Part shown: piece by piece, positions 35,582 to 47,441 of the stretch
Layout of the letters: each line of letters starts with the position of its first letter
Position numbering within the stretch: the first letter of the stretch is position 1
Source: Tragulus kanchil
Taxonomy: Eukaryota; Chordata; Mammalia; Artiodactyla; Tragulidae
Length of the DNA stretch: 64,000 nt
Direction of reading: 5' to 3'
NCBI GenBank assembly: GCA_022376925.1
Contig: JAIOJX010000032.1
Location: forward strand, 200,752,939 to 200,816,938
Notes under the pieces: generated by a model
Databases searched by the model: none
Told to the model about the DNA's origin: nothing
The model's input: the letters and a program-made list of their open reading frames with translations, nothing else
Program-made: the position numbers and the translations under genes

Positions 35582-35858
35582 GGGCTTCCCTGGTGGTCCG
35601 GTGGGTGGAGAGTCTGCTTTGCAGTGCAGTGGGCACCGGTTAGATCCTTGGCCCGGGAGGATGCTGCATGCTGCGGAGCAGCTGGACGGGTGTGTCCGAT
35701 TGCAGGCCAGGGCTCTGGAGTGCATGAGCCCAGAGCCAGTGCTCTGCAACGAGAGGGTCTGCTGCAATGGGAGGCCCACACAGGCCGGAAAGTAGGGATG
35801 GATGAAAATGAGTGAATGGAAGACCAATAGAAGAGGCCAAAAAAAAATAAATAAAACT
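35582..35858 (+). mobile_element. CHR-type SINE, sense
   Basis: Head 'gggcttccctggtggtccgg', core 'gccagggctctggagtgcat', 'gggaggcccacacaggccgg' and an A/AAAT tail. Flanking 'aatactaag' and 'aaaactaag' may be a TSD. With the antisense SINE 325 bp upstream it forms an inverted SINE pair. Confidence 0.92.
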
Positions 35859-35894
35859 AAGATTATGGTATCTGGTCCCATGGCAACTAATTAA

Positions 35895-36512
35895 TGGAAT
35901 GGGAAAGGTGAAAGCAATGACAGATTTCTTCCTCTTCTTGGGCTCTAAAATCACTGCAGATGGTGACTGCAGCCATGAAACTAGAAGATGCTTGCCTCTT
36001 GTCAGGAAATCTATGACAGACTTAGTACATAAAAAAGCAAAGACCTCACTTTGCTGACAAACGTCCACATAGTCAAGGCCATGGTCGTTCCAATAGTCAA
36101 ATATGGATATGAGAGTTGAATCATAAAAAAGGCAGAGCGCCAAAGAACTGAGGTCTTCAAACTCTGGTGCTGGAGAAGACTTGAGTCCCTTGGACATCAA
36201 GGATATTTACTAAAGGAAATCAACCCTGAATACTGATTGAAAGGACTGATGTTGAAGCTGAAGCTCCAGCTCCAATACTTTGGCCACCTGATGCAAAGAG
36301 GCAACTCACTGGAAAAGGCTCTGATGCTGGGAAAGGTTGAAGGCAGAAGGAGAAGATGACAGAGGATGAGACAGTTGGATGGTGTCATGAAGTCAATGGA
36401 TATGAACTTGGGCAAATTCTGGGAGATGGTGACGGACAGAGCAGCCTGGTGTGCTGCAGCCCATAAGATTGCAAAGAGTCAGAGACAACTTGGTGACTGA
36501 ACAACAAAAACC
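35895..36512 (+). mobile_element. BovB (RTE) LINE 3' end
   Basis: Recognisable BovB phrases run in order: 'tcactgcagatggtgactgc', 'caaagacctcactttgctga', 'caaggccatggtcgttccaa', 'ccttggacatcaaggatatt', 'tactttggccacctgatgca', and the terminal 'aagattgcaaagagtcagag' with 'ggtgactgaacaac'. This is about 0.6 kb of the 3' end of the horizontally acquired RTE element of ruminants. Frames are broken. It confirms a ruminant source. Confidence 0.95.
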
Positions 36513-36719
36513 AAGACAGTCAATCTTTACCTACCTTTCTAAAAGTGGGTACTGACAACAAGAGATAAAATAAGTGACATTCTAAACCCTGGAATTAATG
36601 AATCACCAAATGTTACATCTGACAGAAATGTGACCAATTGCAGAATCCAGGTAACCCTGGAGGACCCTTAAAATACCCCAGGAGTTTCCAACCCTTGGGA
36701 AGGCAGTGGCAGGGCTGGG

Positions 36720-37560
36720 GGATGGAGGATGGGGAATTGGGAGGGTGAGCAAAATTCTCCCCTTCTCCCCTCAGTCTCTTCCCAACCAGAGCAGGTCTAC
36801 TTCTGCATGTCTTACATTTTGGATATCTAAGATTTCACCTGCTGCAACAGATCAACCATTTAAGAAATAAAAGTTGAAAAATGCTGGTGTGGTACAGAAC
36901 TCTTAGGTTACAGATACATAAAATGAGGGTCAGGAATATGAAGTTACTCCTCATAGTCATATAGCAAATTAATATCAGAGCTTTGCAGATATTTGTCATT
37001 TGGGGAGGTAGTTATCCAATATTCTGTCCCCCTCACATCTTGGAGGAAATCCCTACTGAGTACAGTAGGCTACAAAACCACAATTGGGGAGCATCTCCCT
37101 GCTTTCATGCTCAAGCAGCCAAGGCTGAAACACATGGCAGAGGCTCAACAAATTAGATGGTTGTCACCCAATCTGAGTCTCAAGCAAGTGATTCTCAAAC
37201 AGATGCAGAGCGGCAGAGGTCTGCTCTTAGTCTCTCCAAACTCCCTTGGTTCATTCAGTGCCTCCGCTTCTGGGCACCCAGTGATTCTCCCCTCTTCCAA
37301 TAAATCAATGATTGGTTTTAAAACTGACAGCACTTCCAGATACACAGGACATGTGCTAGTACCCAGAGCTCCTTGCTGATAATTCTTTTTCCCATGTATC
37401 ACAGAGGCATCACTGCGTTTAACTAGTGGGCACTTTGCCATATAGATCCCATGTAACCATTACTTTTCCATTGGGAAAAATGTATCCCTACTCAGAGAGA
37501 CTCACTATCAGGGAATGTTATAAATCAAGATATAAAAATTATTCTAAGTGGGAAGCTGGA
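36720..37560. other. Non-repetitive DNA inside duplication I
   Basis: It holds the 128-codon plus-strand frame (36993-37379) and an overlapping antisense frame. Neither shows a known domain or low-complexity coding bias. The paired copy carries 'LLVVSHNS' in place of 'LLLVSPNS', changes scattered without regard to codon position. I do not call a gene. Confidence 0.4.
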
Positions 37561-37569
37561 TAAAGGCAA

Positions 37570-37700
37570 GGATTAACATTTGTTTGAGCACCTATAATCC
37601 ACCAGGTATCATTTTACACCCTATCTGCCTCTGGCAAATAGATATTATGACCTCTGGGTTACTGGTGAGGACAATTAACTGCTTCTAAACCCTGGAATTA
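37570..37700 (-). mobile_element. MIR fossil, antisense (fuller in the copies at 38665-38870 and 39740-39945)
   Basis: The stretches 'aacatttgtttgagcaccta' and 'ccaccaggtatcattttaca' follow the MIR end in reverse. In the second and third copies it continues through 'cagaatcaggaatagaactc'. In the first copy the element is cut by the duplication junction at 37683. Confidence 0.7.
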
Positions 37701-38410
37701 ATGAATCACGAATCTGACAGAAATGTGACCAATTGCAGAATCCAGGTAACCCTGGAGGACCCTTAAAATACCCCAGGAGTTTCCAACCCTTGGGAAGGCA
37801 GTGGCAGGGCTGGGGGATGGAGGATGGGGAATTGGGAGGGTGAGCAAAATTCTCCCCTTCTCCCCTCAGTCTCTTCCCAACCAGAGCAGGTCTACTTCTG
37901 CATGTCTTACATTTTGGATATCTAAGATTTCACCTGCTGCAACAGATCAACCATTTAAGAAATAAAAGTTGAAAAATGCTGGTGTGGTACAGAACTCTTA
38001 GGTTACAGATACATAAAATGAGGGTCAGGAATATGAAGTTACTCCTCATAGTCATATAGCAAATTAATATCAGAGCTTTGCAGATATTTGTCATTTGGGG
38101 AGGTAGTTATCCAATATTCTGTCCCCCTCACATCTTGGAGGAAATCCCTACTGAGTACAGTAGGCTACAAAACCACAATTGGGGAGCATCTCCCTGCTTT
38201 CATGCTCAAGCAGCCAAGGCTGAAACACATGGCAGAGGCTCAACAAATTAGATGGTTGTCACCCAATCTGAGTCTCAAGCAAGTGATTCTCAAACAGATG
38301 CAGAGCGGCAGAGGTCTGCTCGTAGTCTCTCACAACTCCCTTGGTTCATTCAGTGCCTCCGCTTCTGGGCACCCAGTGATTCTCCCCTCTTCCAATAAAT
38401 CAATGATTGG

Positions 38411-40586
38411 TTTTAAAACTGACAGCACTTCCAGATACACAGGACATGTGCTAGTACCCAGAGCTCCTTGCTGATAATTCTTTTTCCCATGTATCACAGA
38501 GGCATCACTGCGTTTAACTAGTGGGCACTTTGCCATATAGATCCCATGTAACCATTACTTTTCCATTGGGAAAAATGTATCCCTACTCAGAGAGACTCAC
38601 TATCAGGGAATGTTATAAATCAAGATATAAAAATTATTCTAAGTGGGAAGCTGGATAAAGGCAAGGATTAACATTTGTTTGAGCACCTATAATCCACCAG
38701 GTATCATTTTACACCCTATCTGCCTCTGGCAAATAGATATTATGACCTCTGGGTTACTGGTGAGGAAAATTAACTGCTAAGAGTACGTTATTCATTAGTT
38801 TCAGAATCAGGAATAGAACTCAAAAGCTACTGATCTCAAAGTAAGGAGACTGAAGTTCATATATCTTATTGGATTTTCTTTTACATTGTAGATAAGATCT
38901 GTCCCCTAAAACAGGTTATTAGACACACCGTAGAGTTTTTCTCAAGAAATCCTAAAAGTTCTACACCTAGGTCTTCTCAGATCAAGTCATTCCTATCTGT
39001 TTATTTTAAATTAGATAAAAGGTAAGTCTGATAGCAAGATATAATTAGATAGATAAATATGAGAATAACAGAGCGATTTATTCTGCAGATATTTCTCTAC
39101 ACTGGTTTCAGACCACCTGCGGTAGTTTTTAGGTACCACAGGGGGCTTTATGCTGTGCAGAAGGCTTACCACTGGGGCCCTCTTGCCCCAACAGCTAACT
39201 ACATTTCCCATTACTCATGTTCACCCTGTTTTTCATAACTAAATGAGCATGGCCAGAGGAGATTGTGAACAAACCTTGGCAGAGCAGTTGATGAAGCAAA
39301 GACACCACGCCAAGAGGGGCCTCGGGTCACTCCCAGTTTGCTCCAAACACAGATGTCTTATCTCAGATATACCAGACCCCTCAGGGCAGAGCATGGCCGC
39401 TGATACACATGTAGGAGGGTTATCCAAGACAGAGCCTGGCACATGGTACCCTTTACTGGAAGGAATTTGATTAATCGTTCTCATTACCTTTCAATTTCAT
39501 GCACCTGAGCCCTCCCCCGGTGTCATCCCAGTTTCGGCTTTTAAAACTAAAACAGCACTTCCAGATACACAGGACTTTAATCCAACCAGGTATCAAGTGG
39601 GCACTTTGCCATATAGATCCCATGTAACCATTACTTTTCCATTGGGAAAAATGTATCCCTACTCAGAGAGACTCACTATCAGGGAATGTTATAAATCAAG
39701 ATATAAAAATTATTCTAAGTGGGAAGCTGGATAAAGGCAAGGATTAACATTTGTTTGAGCACCTATAATCCACCAGGTATCATTTTACACCCTATCTGCC
39801 TCTGGCAAATAGATATTATGACCTCTGGGTTACTGGTGAGGAAAATTAACTGCTAAGAGTACGTTATTCATTAGTTTCAGAATCAGGAATAGAACTCAAA
39901 AGCTACTGATCTCAAAGTAAGGAGACTGAAGTTCATATATCTTATTGGATTTTCTTTTACATTGTAGATAAGATCTGTCCCCTAAAACAGGTTATTAGAC
40001 ACACCGTAGAGTTTTTCTCAAGAAATCCTAAAAGTTCTACACCTAGGTCTTCTCAGATCAAGTCATTCCTATCTGTTTATTTTAAATTAGATAAAAGGTA
40101 AGTCTGATAGCAAGATATAATTAGATAGATAAATATGAGAATAACAGAGCGATTTATTCTGCAGATATTTCTCTACACTGGTTTCAGACCACCTGCGGTA
40201 GTTTTTAGGTACCACAGGGGGCTTTATGCTGTGCAGAAGGCTTACCACTGGGGCCCTCTTGCCCCAACAGCTAACTACATTTCCCATTACTCATGTTCAC
40301 CCTGTTTTTCATAACTAAATGAGCATGGCCAGAGGAGATTGTGAACAAACCTTGGCAGAGCAGTTGATGAAGCAAAGACACCACGCCAAGAGGGGCCTCG
40401 GGTCACTCCCAGTTTGCTCCAAACACAGATGTCTTATCTCAGATATACCAGACCCCTCAGGGCAGAGCATGGCCGCTGATACACATGTAGGAGGGTTATC
40501 CAAGACAGAGCCTGGCACATGGTACCCTTTACTGGAAGGAATTTGATTAATCGTTCTCATTACCTTTCAATTTCATGCACCTGAGC
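38411..40586. repeat. Tandem duplication J (offset 1076-1128, 28-bp spacer)
   Basis: Copy 1 is 38411-39510, a C-rich spacer fills 39511-39538, and copy 2 runs 39539-40586. The start of copy 2 keeps 'cagcacttccagatacacag' but then loses about 50 bp before becoming collinear at 39596. The first 370 bp of copy 1 also belong to duplication I, so part of this sequence occurs three times. Confidence 0.96.
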
Positions 40587-42550
40587 TCATTCACGTTCTG
40601 CCCAGAACCAGCAGTCAGTGCTTTAAATGGCACATGAACACCCAGATGAACTATGATAAGCAAATGGAGAGAGGATGCCCCCTCCTTCTGCAGTATACTC
40701 TTAGGTTAGAGAGATCATCTGGACCTTGCAGCACCTCATCAAATACCCCAATCCAACTTAACCAGTTCTAGGAGACAATGTCTCCTTAGGTATTCTAAGT
40801 ATCGCTATTTTAGAATTCTGGGTACAAACTAGAAAGAAGGCGGGTGAACGGAGACCTCCGCAGAACTAAGTTTTTTGTTACTAGGAAAAGGTACCACTAA
40901 CCATGACTACACACCAATGGAATATGGACAGCAAGAGTCTGCAAGGCAAGTGAAGTCCTCTATTTTAAAATATGTACATTGTACATTTAGCCATTTCTCT
41001 TTGACTCTATTTCCACATATTTCAGGCTCTTCCAAGGATTAACCACAACTACAAGATTTCCTAACACTAATCTGTAAACCTTATAAGGCTAGATCATACA
41101 TGGCTCAGTCTCATTGCAATATCATAAAGAGATGCATTGGTTAATTTTTTTCCCAAGAGCTCCTGAAAACAAGAAAGGTCCCTCATTACATCACAGTACA
41201 CACCACTAACAAAGCCCCCTTTTTCTTTCTACTTTCACCACATCCCATGGGTATTCTGAAGTCTTTCTATCCTCCAGCCCACAAATCTCTCCCACGTCAG
41301 CATACTCAACATTTTTCTTCACTCCTCTCTCTGCCCTCACTGTACCCTATTGTCCAAATCAAAGAGCACAAAGTAGTAGTGAGCAGACTGAACTATCTAG
41401 TCTGAAAACATCTTCTGATTGCCTGCCAGTAATGTTCTAATTCCCTAGTAGCTACATGTCTATTCTCATGTGCGGGGGTCGGGTCACTCCCAGTTTGCTC
41501 CAAACACAGATGTCTTATCTCAGATATACCAGACCCCTCAGGGCAGAGCATGGCCGCTGATACACATGTAGGAGGGTTATCCAAGACAGAGCCTGGCACA
41601 TGGTACCCTTTACTGGAAGGAATTTGATTAATCGTTCTCATTACCTTTCAATTTCATGCACCTGAGCTCATTCACGTTCTGCCCAGAACCAGCAGTCAGT
41701 GCTTTAAATGGCACATGAACACCCAGATGAACTATGATAAGCAAATGGAGAGAGGATGCCCCCTCCTTCTGCAGTATACTCTTAGGTTAGAGAGATCATC
41801 TGGACCTTGCAGCACCTCATCAAATACCCCAATCCAACTTAACCAGTTCTAGGAGACAATGTCTCCTTAGGTATTCTAAGTATCGCTATTTTAGAATTCT
41901 GGGTACAAACTAGAAAGAAGGCGGGTGAACGGAGACCTCCGCAGAACTAAGTTTTTTGTTACTAGGAAAAGGTACCACTAACCATGACTACACACCAATG
42001 GAATATGGACAGCAAGAGTCTGCAAGGCAAGTGAAGTCCTCTATTTTAAAATATGTACATTGTACATTTAGCCATTTCTCTTTGACTCTATTTCCACATA
42101 TTTCAGGCTCTTCCAAGGATTAACCACAACTACAAGATTTCCTAACACTAATCTGTAAACCTTATAAGGCTAGATCATACATGGCTCAGTCTCATTGCAA
42201 TATCATAAAGAGATGCATTGGTTAATTTTTTTCCCAAGAGCTCCTGAAAACAAGAAAGGTCCCTCATTACATCACAGTACACACCACTAACAAAGCCCCC
42301 TTTTTCTTTCTACTTTCACCACATCCCATGGGTATTCTGAAGTCTTTCTATCCTCCAGCCCACAAATCTCTCCCACGTCAGCATACTCAACATTTTTCTT
42401 CACTCCTCTCTCTGCCCTCACTGTACCCTATTGTCCAAATCAAAGAGCACAAAGTAGTAGTGAGCAGACTGAACTATCTAGTCTGAAAACATCTTCTGAT
42501 TGCCTGCCAGTAATGTTCTAATTCCCTAGTAGCTACATGTCTATTCTCAT
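38780..42550. other. Non-repetitive DNA repeated by duplications J and K
   Basis: Apart from the MIR at the left edge I recognise no repeat family and no gene. Frames at 39239-39484, 40315-40560 and 41393-41641 are copies of one unsupported minus-strand frame. Confidence 0.4.
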
Positions 42551-42551
42551 G
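40398..42551. repeat. Tandem duplication K (offset 1081, 8-bp spacer)
   Basis: Copy 1 is 40398-41470, the spacer 'tgcggggg' is 41471-41478, and copy 2 is 41479-42551. I find no internal difference. Its first 190 bp are also part of duplication J. Confidence 0.97.
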
Positions 42552-42623
42552 ACATATTTCATATTTGGCTGAGTTGTGGTAGATGGTGTTTTTTTTAAAA
42601 AGTGATTCATTTCTTCTAAGTTA

Positions 42624-42654
42624 TATACATATATATATGTATGTATGTATAAGG

Positions 42655-42697
<43 letters not shown>
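42624..42697. repeat. AT/GTAT microsatellite (second copy at about 43833-43910)
   Basis: A short (GTAT)n is followed by roughly 40 bp of pure (TA)n. The second copy has a slightly different leader ('gtaaaagggttta' versus 'gtataaggtta') and a slightly longer TA run. Such arrays are hard to sequence and assemble. Confidence 0.92.
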
Positions 42698-42698
<1 letters not shown>

Positions 42699-42778
42699 AA
42701 GGTTAATTTATAATATTTCCTGATTGTCTTTTATTATCTAGTGTCAGTAATGATCAATTCTATCTCATTTTTTTAAAA

Positions 42779-43116
42779 CTGTATTTATTTATTTCTGGCT
42801 ATGCTGGATTCTTCACTGTTATTTGGGCTTTTCTCTAGTTGCTGTGAGCTGGGGGCTAGTCTGTAGTTGCAGTGGCTTCTCACTGGGGTGGCTTTTCCTG
42901 CTGTGGAGCATGAACTCCAGAGGGCGTGAGCTTCAGTACTTGCAGCACTTGGGCTCAGTAGCTGTAGTTCCCAGGTCCTAGAGCACAGACTCAGGAGCTG
43001 TGGCACATAGAATTAGTTGCTCTTTGGCTAAGGGGATGTTCCTGGACCAGGGATGGAATCCAAGGCTCCTGAATTGGCAGGCAGATTCTCTACCACTGAG
43101 CCATTAGAGAAGCTCC
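42779..43116 (-). mobile_element. CHR-2/ART2A-like SINE, antisense (duplicated at 43992-44329)
   Basis: Starts 'tgtatttatttatttctggc' and continues 'cagtggcttctcactggggt', 'ctcagtagctgtagttccca' and 'gaccagggatggaatccaag', ending 'ccactgagccattagagaag'. This is the reverse complement of the older cetartiodactyl tRNA-Glu SINE. Flanking 'ctatctcattttt' and 'ctatttcattttt' fit a TSD with one change. The paired 73-codon minus-strand frames are the same SINE. Confidence 0.85.
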
Positions 43117-43861
43117 TATTTCATTTTTGATATTAGTAATTCATGTCTTCGTTGTTTTTCTTCATCAGCCAAGAGATTTGTCAATTTTCTCGATCGTTTC
43201 AAGAAACCATTCTTTTTAACTGATTTTCCTAACTTGTATCTTCTGATTTTAATTTCACTGATTTTTCTCTTATCTTTCCTTTCATTTACATGTTTTGGGT
43301 TTACTTTGCACTTTGCTTTATAGATTCTTTCAGTGTGAGCTCATATAAATAATTTGAGACCTTTTCTGTTTCCTATACTCAATTAGCTCTATAAATGTTC
43401 TTCTCAGTATTGCTTTGTCTGTGTCTCACAAATCTGTTATATTTTCATTTCCATTTGGTTTAATGTATTATTTGATTTCCTAAAACCTTCTATTACATCA
43501 CAGTACCCCTTTTTCTTTCTACTTTCACCACATCCCATGGGTATTCTGAAGTCTTTCTATCCTCCAGCCCACAAATCTCTCCCACGTCAGCATACTCAAC
43601 ATTTTTCTTCACTCCTCTCTCTGCCCTCACTGTACCCTATTGTCCAAATCAAAGAGCACAAAGTAGTAGTGAGCAGACTGAACTATCTAGTCTGAAAACA
43701 TCTTCTGATTGCCTGCCAGTAATGTTCTAATTCCCTAGTAGCTACATGTCTATTCTCATGACATATTTCATATTTGGCTGAGTTGTGGTAGATGGTGTTT
43801 TTTTTAAAAAGTGATTCATTTCTTCTAAGTTATATACATATATATATGTATGTATGTAAAA

Positions 43862-43911
<50 letters not shown>

Positions 43912-44987
43912 AAGGTTAATTTATAATATTTCCTGATTGTCTTTTATTATCTAGTGTCAGTAATGATCAATTCTATCTCATTTTTTTAAAACTGTATTTA
44001 TTTATTTCTGGCTATGCTGGATTCTTCACTGTTATTTGGGCTTTTCTCTAGTTGCTGTGAGCTGGGGGCTAGTCTGTAGTTGCAGTGGCTTCTCACTGGG
44101 GTGGCTTTTCCTGCTGTGGAGCATGAACTCCAGAGGGCGTGAGCTTCAGTACTTGCAGCACTTGGGCTCAGTAGCTGTAGTTCCCAGGTCCTAGAGCACA
44201 GACTCAGGAGCTGTGGCACATAGAATTAGTTGCTCTTTGGCTAACGGGATGTTCCTGGACCAGGGATGGAATCCAAGGCTCCTGAATTGGCAGGCAGATT
44301 CTCTACCACTGAGCCATTAGAGAAGCTCCTATTTCATTTTTGATATTAGTAATTCATGTCTTCGTTGTTTTTCTTCATCAGCCAAGAGATTTGTCAATTT
44401 TCTCGATCGTTTCAAGAAACCATTCTTTTTAACTGATTTTCCTAACTTGTATCTTCTGATTTTAATTTCACTGATTTTTCTCTTATCTTTCCTTTCATTT
44501 ACATGTTTTGGGTTTACTTTGCACTTTGCTTTATAGATTCTTTCAGTGTGAGCTCATATAAATAATTTGAGACCTTTTCTGTTTCCTATACTCAATTAGC
44601 TCTATAAATGTTCTTCTCAGTATTGCTTTGTCTGTGTCTCACAAATCTGTTATATTTTCATTTCCATTTGGTTTAATGTATTATTTGATTTCCTAAAACC
44701 TCTTCTTTGACTCACGAGTTAGTTTGAAGAATCTTGATTACTTTTATTTGGAGAATTTCTTATCTGTTATTGATTTCTAGTTTGATTCCATTTGGGTTAA
44801 TCATACACATTCTATATAATCTCAGTTCTTTTAAATCTGTTGAGGTTGGCTTTATGGCCCCGTCTCTCACAGTATATGCTCCATGAACACTTGAAAACAA
44901 GGTGTGTTCTGCTACTGTTGGGCTAAGTGTTTTATAAATGTTAATTACATCCTGTTAGTTGACGATGTTGTTGACTTCTCTATTGTT

Positions 44988-45362
44988 ATGAATTAAACAG
45001 TGTCTCCTCCCACCAAAATCTTGTGTGTTGAAGCCCTAATTCATAATGTGATGGCTATTTGGAAATAGGACCTTTATAGAGGTAATTAAGATTAGTAACT
45101 GTCATAGAGGTAGGACCCTAATCCAATAAAATTGATATCCTTATAAGAAAAGGAGGAGACTCGAGGGATGTGTATTCACACAGAAGATATGCTAGGAGGG
45201 TGGTCATCAGCCAACCAAAAAGACAGGCCTCAGGAAAAAGCAAATGGAATCACTCCTTGAGTTTTGACTTCTTGTTTCTGGAACTGTGAGAAAGTAAGTT
45301 TCTATTGTTTAAGCCACACAATCCATGGTATTTTGTTATGGCAGACCTAGTGGATTAATATA
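44988..45362 (+). mobile_element. MLT1-type LTR inside the antisense L1
   Basis: The stretches 'ttgaagccctaattcataat', 'aggaccctaatccaataaaa', 'ttccttataag'-like text, 'ggaactgtgagaaagtaagt' and 'gtttaagccacacaatccat' follow MLT1 in order. L1 sequence flanks it on both sides. Its 3' part is repeated at 46325-46472 by duplication M. Confidence 0.82.
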
Positions 45363-47441
45363 TATACCCTTGATTTCCTTGCAGGTGTTCTATCAACTTG
45401 TTGGGAAGAGTATGAGTCTCTGGCTATAATTTTGGATTGATGCTTTACAGTCCTATGAGTTTTTCTTTCACATATTTGGCTGTTGTTTGGTGCATTCACA
45501 TTTACTAAGGCCACTCCCACTTTCTTTAGATTAATGTTGGTATGATGTATCTTTTCCCATCATTTTACTTTCATCCTGCCTTTATTATTATTGGGAGTGA
45601 ATTTCTTATAGATAGCATATACTTGGGTCATGTTTTTAATCCATCCTGCCTGTGCTTTTTAATTGGTATATTTAGACTACTTACATTCATTTACATTTCA
45701 TACAATTATTGACATATTAAGGATTATGTTTATCATTTTATTGTTTTTCATTTGTCTGTTTTCTTTTTCCTGCTTTTCTGATTGTTTGAATATTGTTTTA
45801 GGATGGTTTTCTGACTTACATATAGTATATTGAAGCGTATCTCTTTGGGTAGCGTTTTTAGTGGTTGTTCTAGACATTACATTAAATATATCTAACTTGC
45901 CACAAACCTTACCTTTGTTTACCCACCCCTGTTGTATTACATAATTATCTTAAATATTTCTGTGCTATTTGGCTAAAATAAAGCAGTTATTCAAAATTTT
46001 TTCTGTCTTGATAGACTTCCTTTTTCCTATTTGGAGGCTAAATAGCACAGACTTTTCTTGGGGCTCTTTTATCCATTGGTGTTTCTAGATTTTAAGCTTC
46101 TTTAGCTCCAAATCTGGAATCTAGGATGAAGAAAAGAAATCCAGATAATTCACCATAGTGTATTTACTTGGGTCCCAAGCTCCTTAGCATGTTTGCCTAC
46201 TTTTCAGAGTCTCTTTTTAATTATATATAACACCTAGTCAGTTGTATCCAATAGAACAGGGACAAGAATTCTACCCCATTTTCCTGGAAGTGGAAGTTCC
46301 CATTTTTAAATTGGAAAACCCCATAGCCAACCAAAAGACAGGCCTGAAAGCAAATGGAATCACTCCTTGAGTTTTGACTTCTTGTTTCTGGAACTGTGAG
46401 AAAGTAAGTTTCTATTGTTTAAGCCACACAATCCATGGTATTTTGTTATGGCAGACCTAGTGGATTAATATATATACCCTTGATTTCCTTGCAGGTGTTC
46501 TATCAACTTGTTGGGAAGAGTATGAGTCTCTGGCTATAATTTTGGATTGATGCTTTACAGTCCTATGAGTTTTTCTTTCACATATTTGGCTGTTGTTTGG
46601 TGCATTCACATTTACTAAGGCCACTCCCACTTTCTTTAGATTAATGTTGGTATGATGTATCTTTTCCCATCATTTTACTTTCATCCTGCCTTTATTATTA
46701 TTGGGAGTGAATTTCTTATAGATAGCATATACTTGGGTCATGTTTTTAATCCATCCTGCCTGTGCTTTTTAATTGGTATATTTAGACTACTTACATTCAT
46801 TTACATTTCATACAATTATTGACATATTAAGGATTATGTTTATCATTTTATTGTTTTTCATTTGTCTGTTTTCTTTTTCCTGCTTTTCTGATTGTTTGAA
46901 TATTGTTTTAGGATGGTTTTCTGACTTACATATAGTATATTGAAGCGTATCTCTTTGGGTAGCGTTTTTAGTGGTTGTTCTAGACATTACATTAAATATA
47001 TCTAACTTGCCACAAACCTTACCTTTGTTTACCCACCCCTGTTGTATTACATAATTATCTTAAATATTTCTGTGCTATTTGGCTAAAATAAAGCAGTTAT
47101 TCAAAATTTTTTCTGTCTTGATAGACTTCCTTTTTCCTATTTGGAGGCTAAATAGCACAGACTTTTCTTGGGGCTCTTTTATCCATTGGTGTTTCTAGAT
47201 TTTAAGCTTCTTTAGCTCCAAATCTGGAATCTAGGATGAAGAAAAGAAATCCAGATAATTCACCATAGTGTATTTACTTGGGTCCCAAGCTCCTTAGCAT
47301 GTTTGCCTACTTTTCAGAGTCTCTTTTTAATTATATATAACACCTAGTCAGTTATATCTAATAGAACAGGGACAAGAATTCTACCCCATTTTCCTGGAAG
47401 TGGAAGTTCCTATGGCAATGTTTTTAAAATTGGAAAACCTC
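45209..47441. repeat. Tandem duplication M (offset 1110-1116)
   Basis: Copy 1 is 45209-46321 and copy 2 is 46325-47441. Copy 2 begins damaged: 'aggcctcaggaaaaagcaaa' becomes 'aggcctgaaagcaaa'. Copy 1 ends damaged: 'cccatttttaaattgg' stands where copy 2 has 'cctatggcaatgtttttaaa'. Two substitutions lie at 'gttgtatcca' versus 'gttatatcta'. Confidence 0.96.

Larger units (their letters stand above)
36580..38778. repeat. Tandem duplication I (offset 1095-1103)
   Basis: Copy 1 is 36580-37682 and copy 2 is 37683-38778. Copy 2 begins with a damaged version of the copy 1 start: 'aatcaccaaatgttacatctg' is reduced to 'aatcacgaatctg'. Near its end copy 1 reads 'gaggacaatt' where copy 2 reads 'gaggaaaatt'. 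The 128-codon frames at 36993-37379 and 38088-38474 are one unsupported frame seen twice. Confidence 0.97.
42266..44702. repeat. Tandem duplication L (offset 1209-1226)
   Basis: Copy 1 is 42266-43488 and copy 2 is 43492-44702. This is the longest unit of the set. Copy 2 starts with a version lacking about 17 bp, going from 'catcacagtac' straight to 'ccctttttctttc'. The end of copy 1 reads 'aaaccttct' where copy 2 reads 'aaacctcttct'. The AT microsatellite inside differs between copies. Confidence 0.96.
42698..46030 (-). mobile_element. Antisense L1 ORF2 fragment with nested insertions
   Basis: Reverse-complement L1 ORF2 phrases run in order: 'tcagccaagagatttgtcaa', 'tttctagtttgattccattt', 'ttctgctactgttgggctaa', 'gattaatgttggtatgatgt', 'tttttaatccatcctgcctg', 'ttttaattggtatatttaga' and 'ttagtggttgttctagacat'. 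A CHR-type SINE, duplication L and an MLT1 LTR split it. It is old and all frames are broken. Confidence 0.85.

Noticed and set aside
36993..38474. Two near-identical 128-codon frames that look like a duplicated gene
   Set aside because: They lie at the same place in both copies of duplication I; no domain, no start or splice context, and the differences are not biased to silent sites.
42624..42697. AT array as a CRISPR-like or origin-like element
   Set aside because: Simple dinucleotide microsatellite with no spacers and no associated genes.
36580..44702. A tandem gene or satellite array
   Set aside because: Each duplication has a different unit sequence and only two copies (three where neighbouring units overlap); there is no common monomer.
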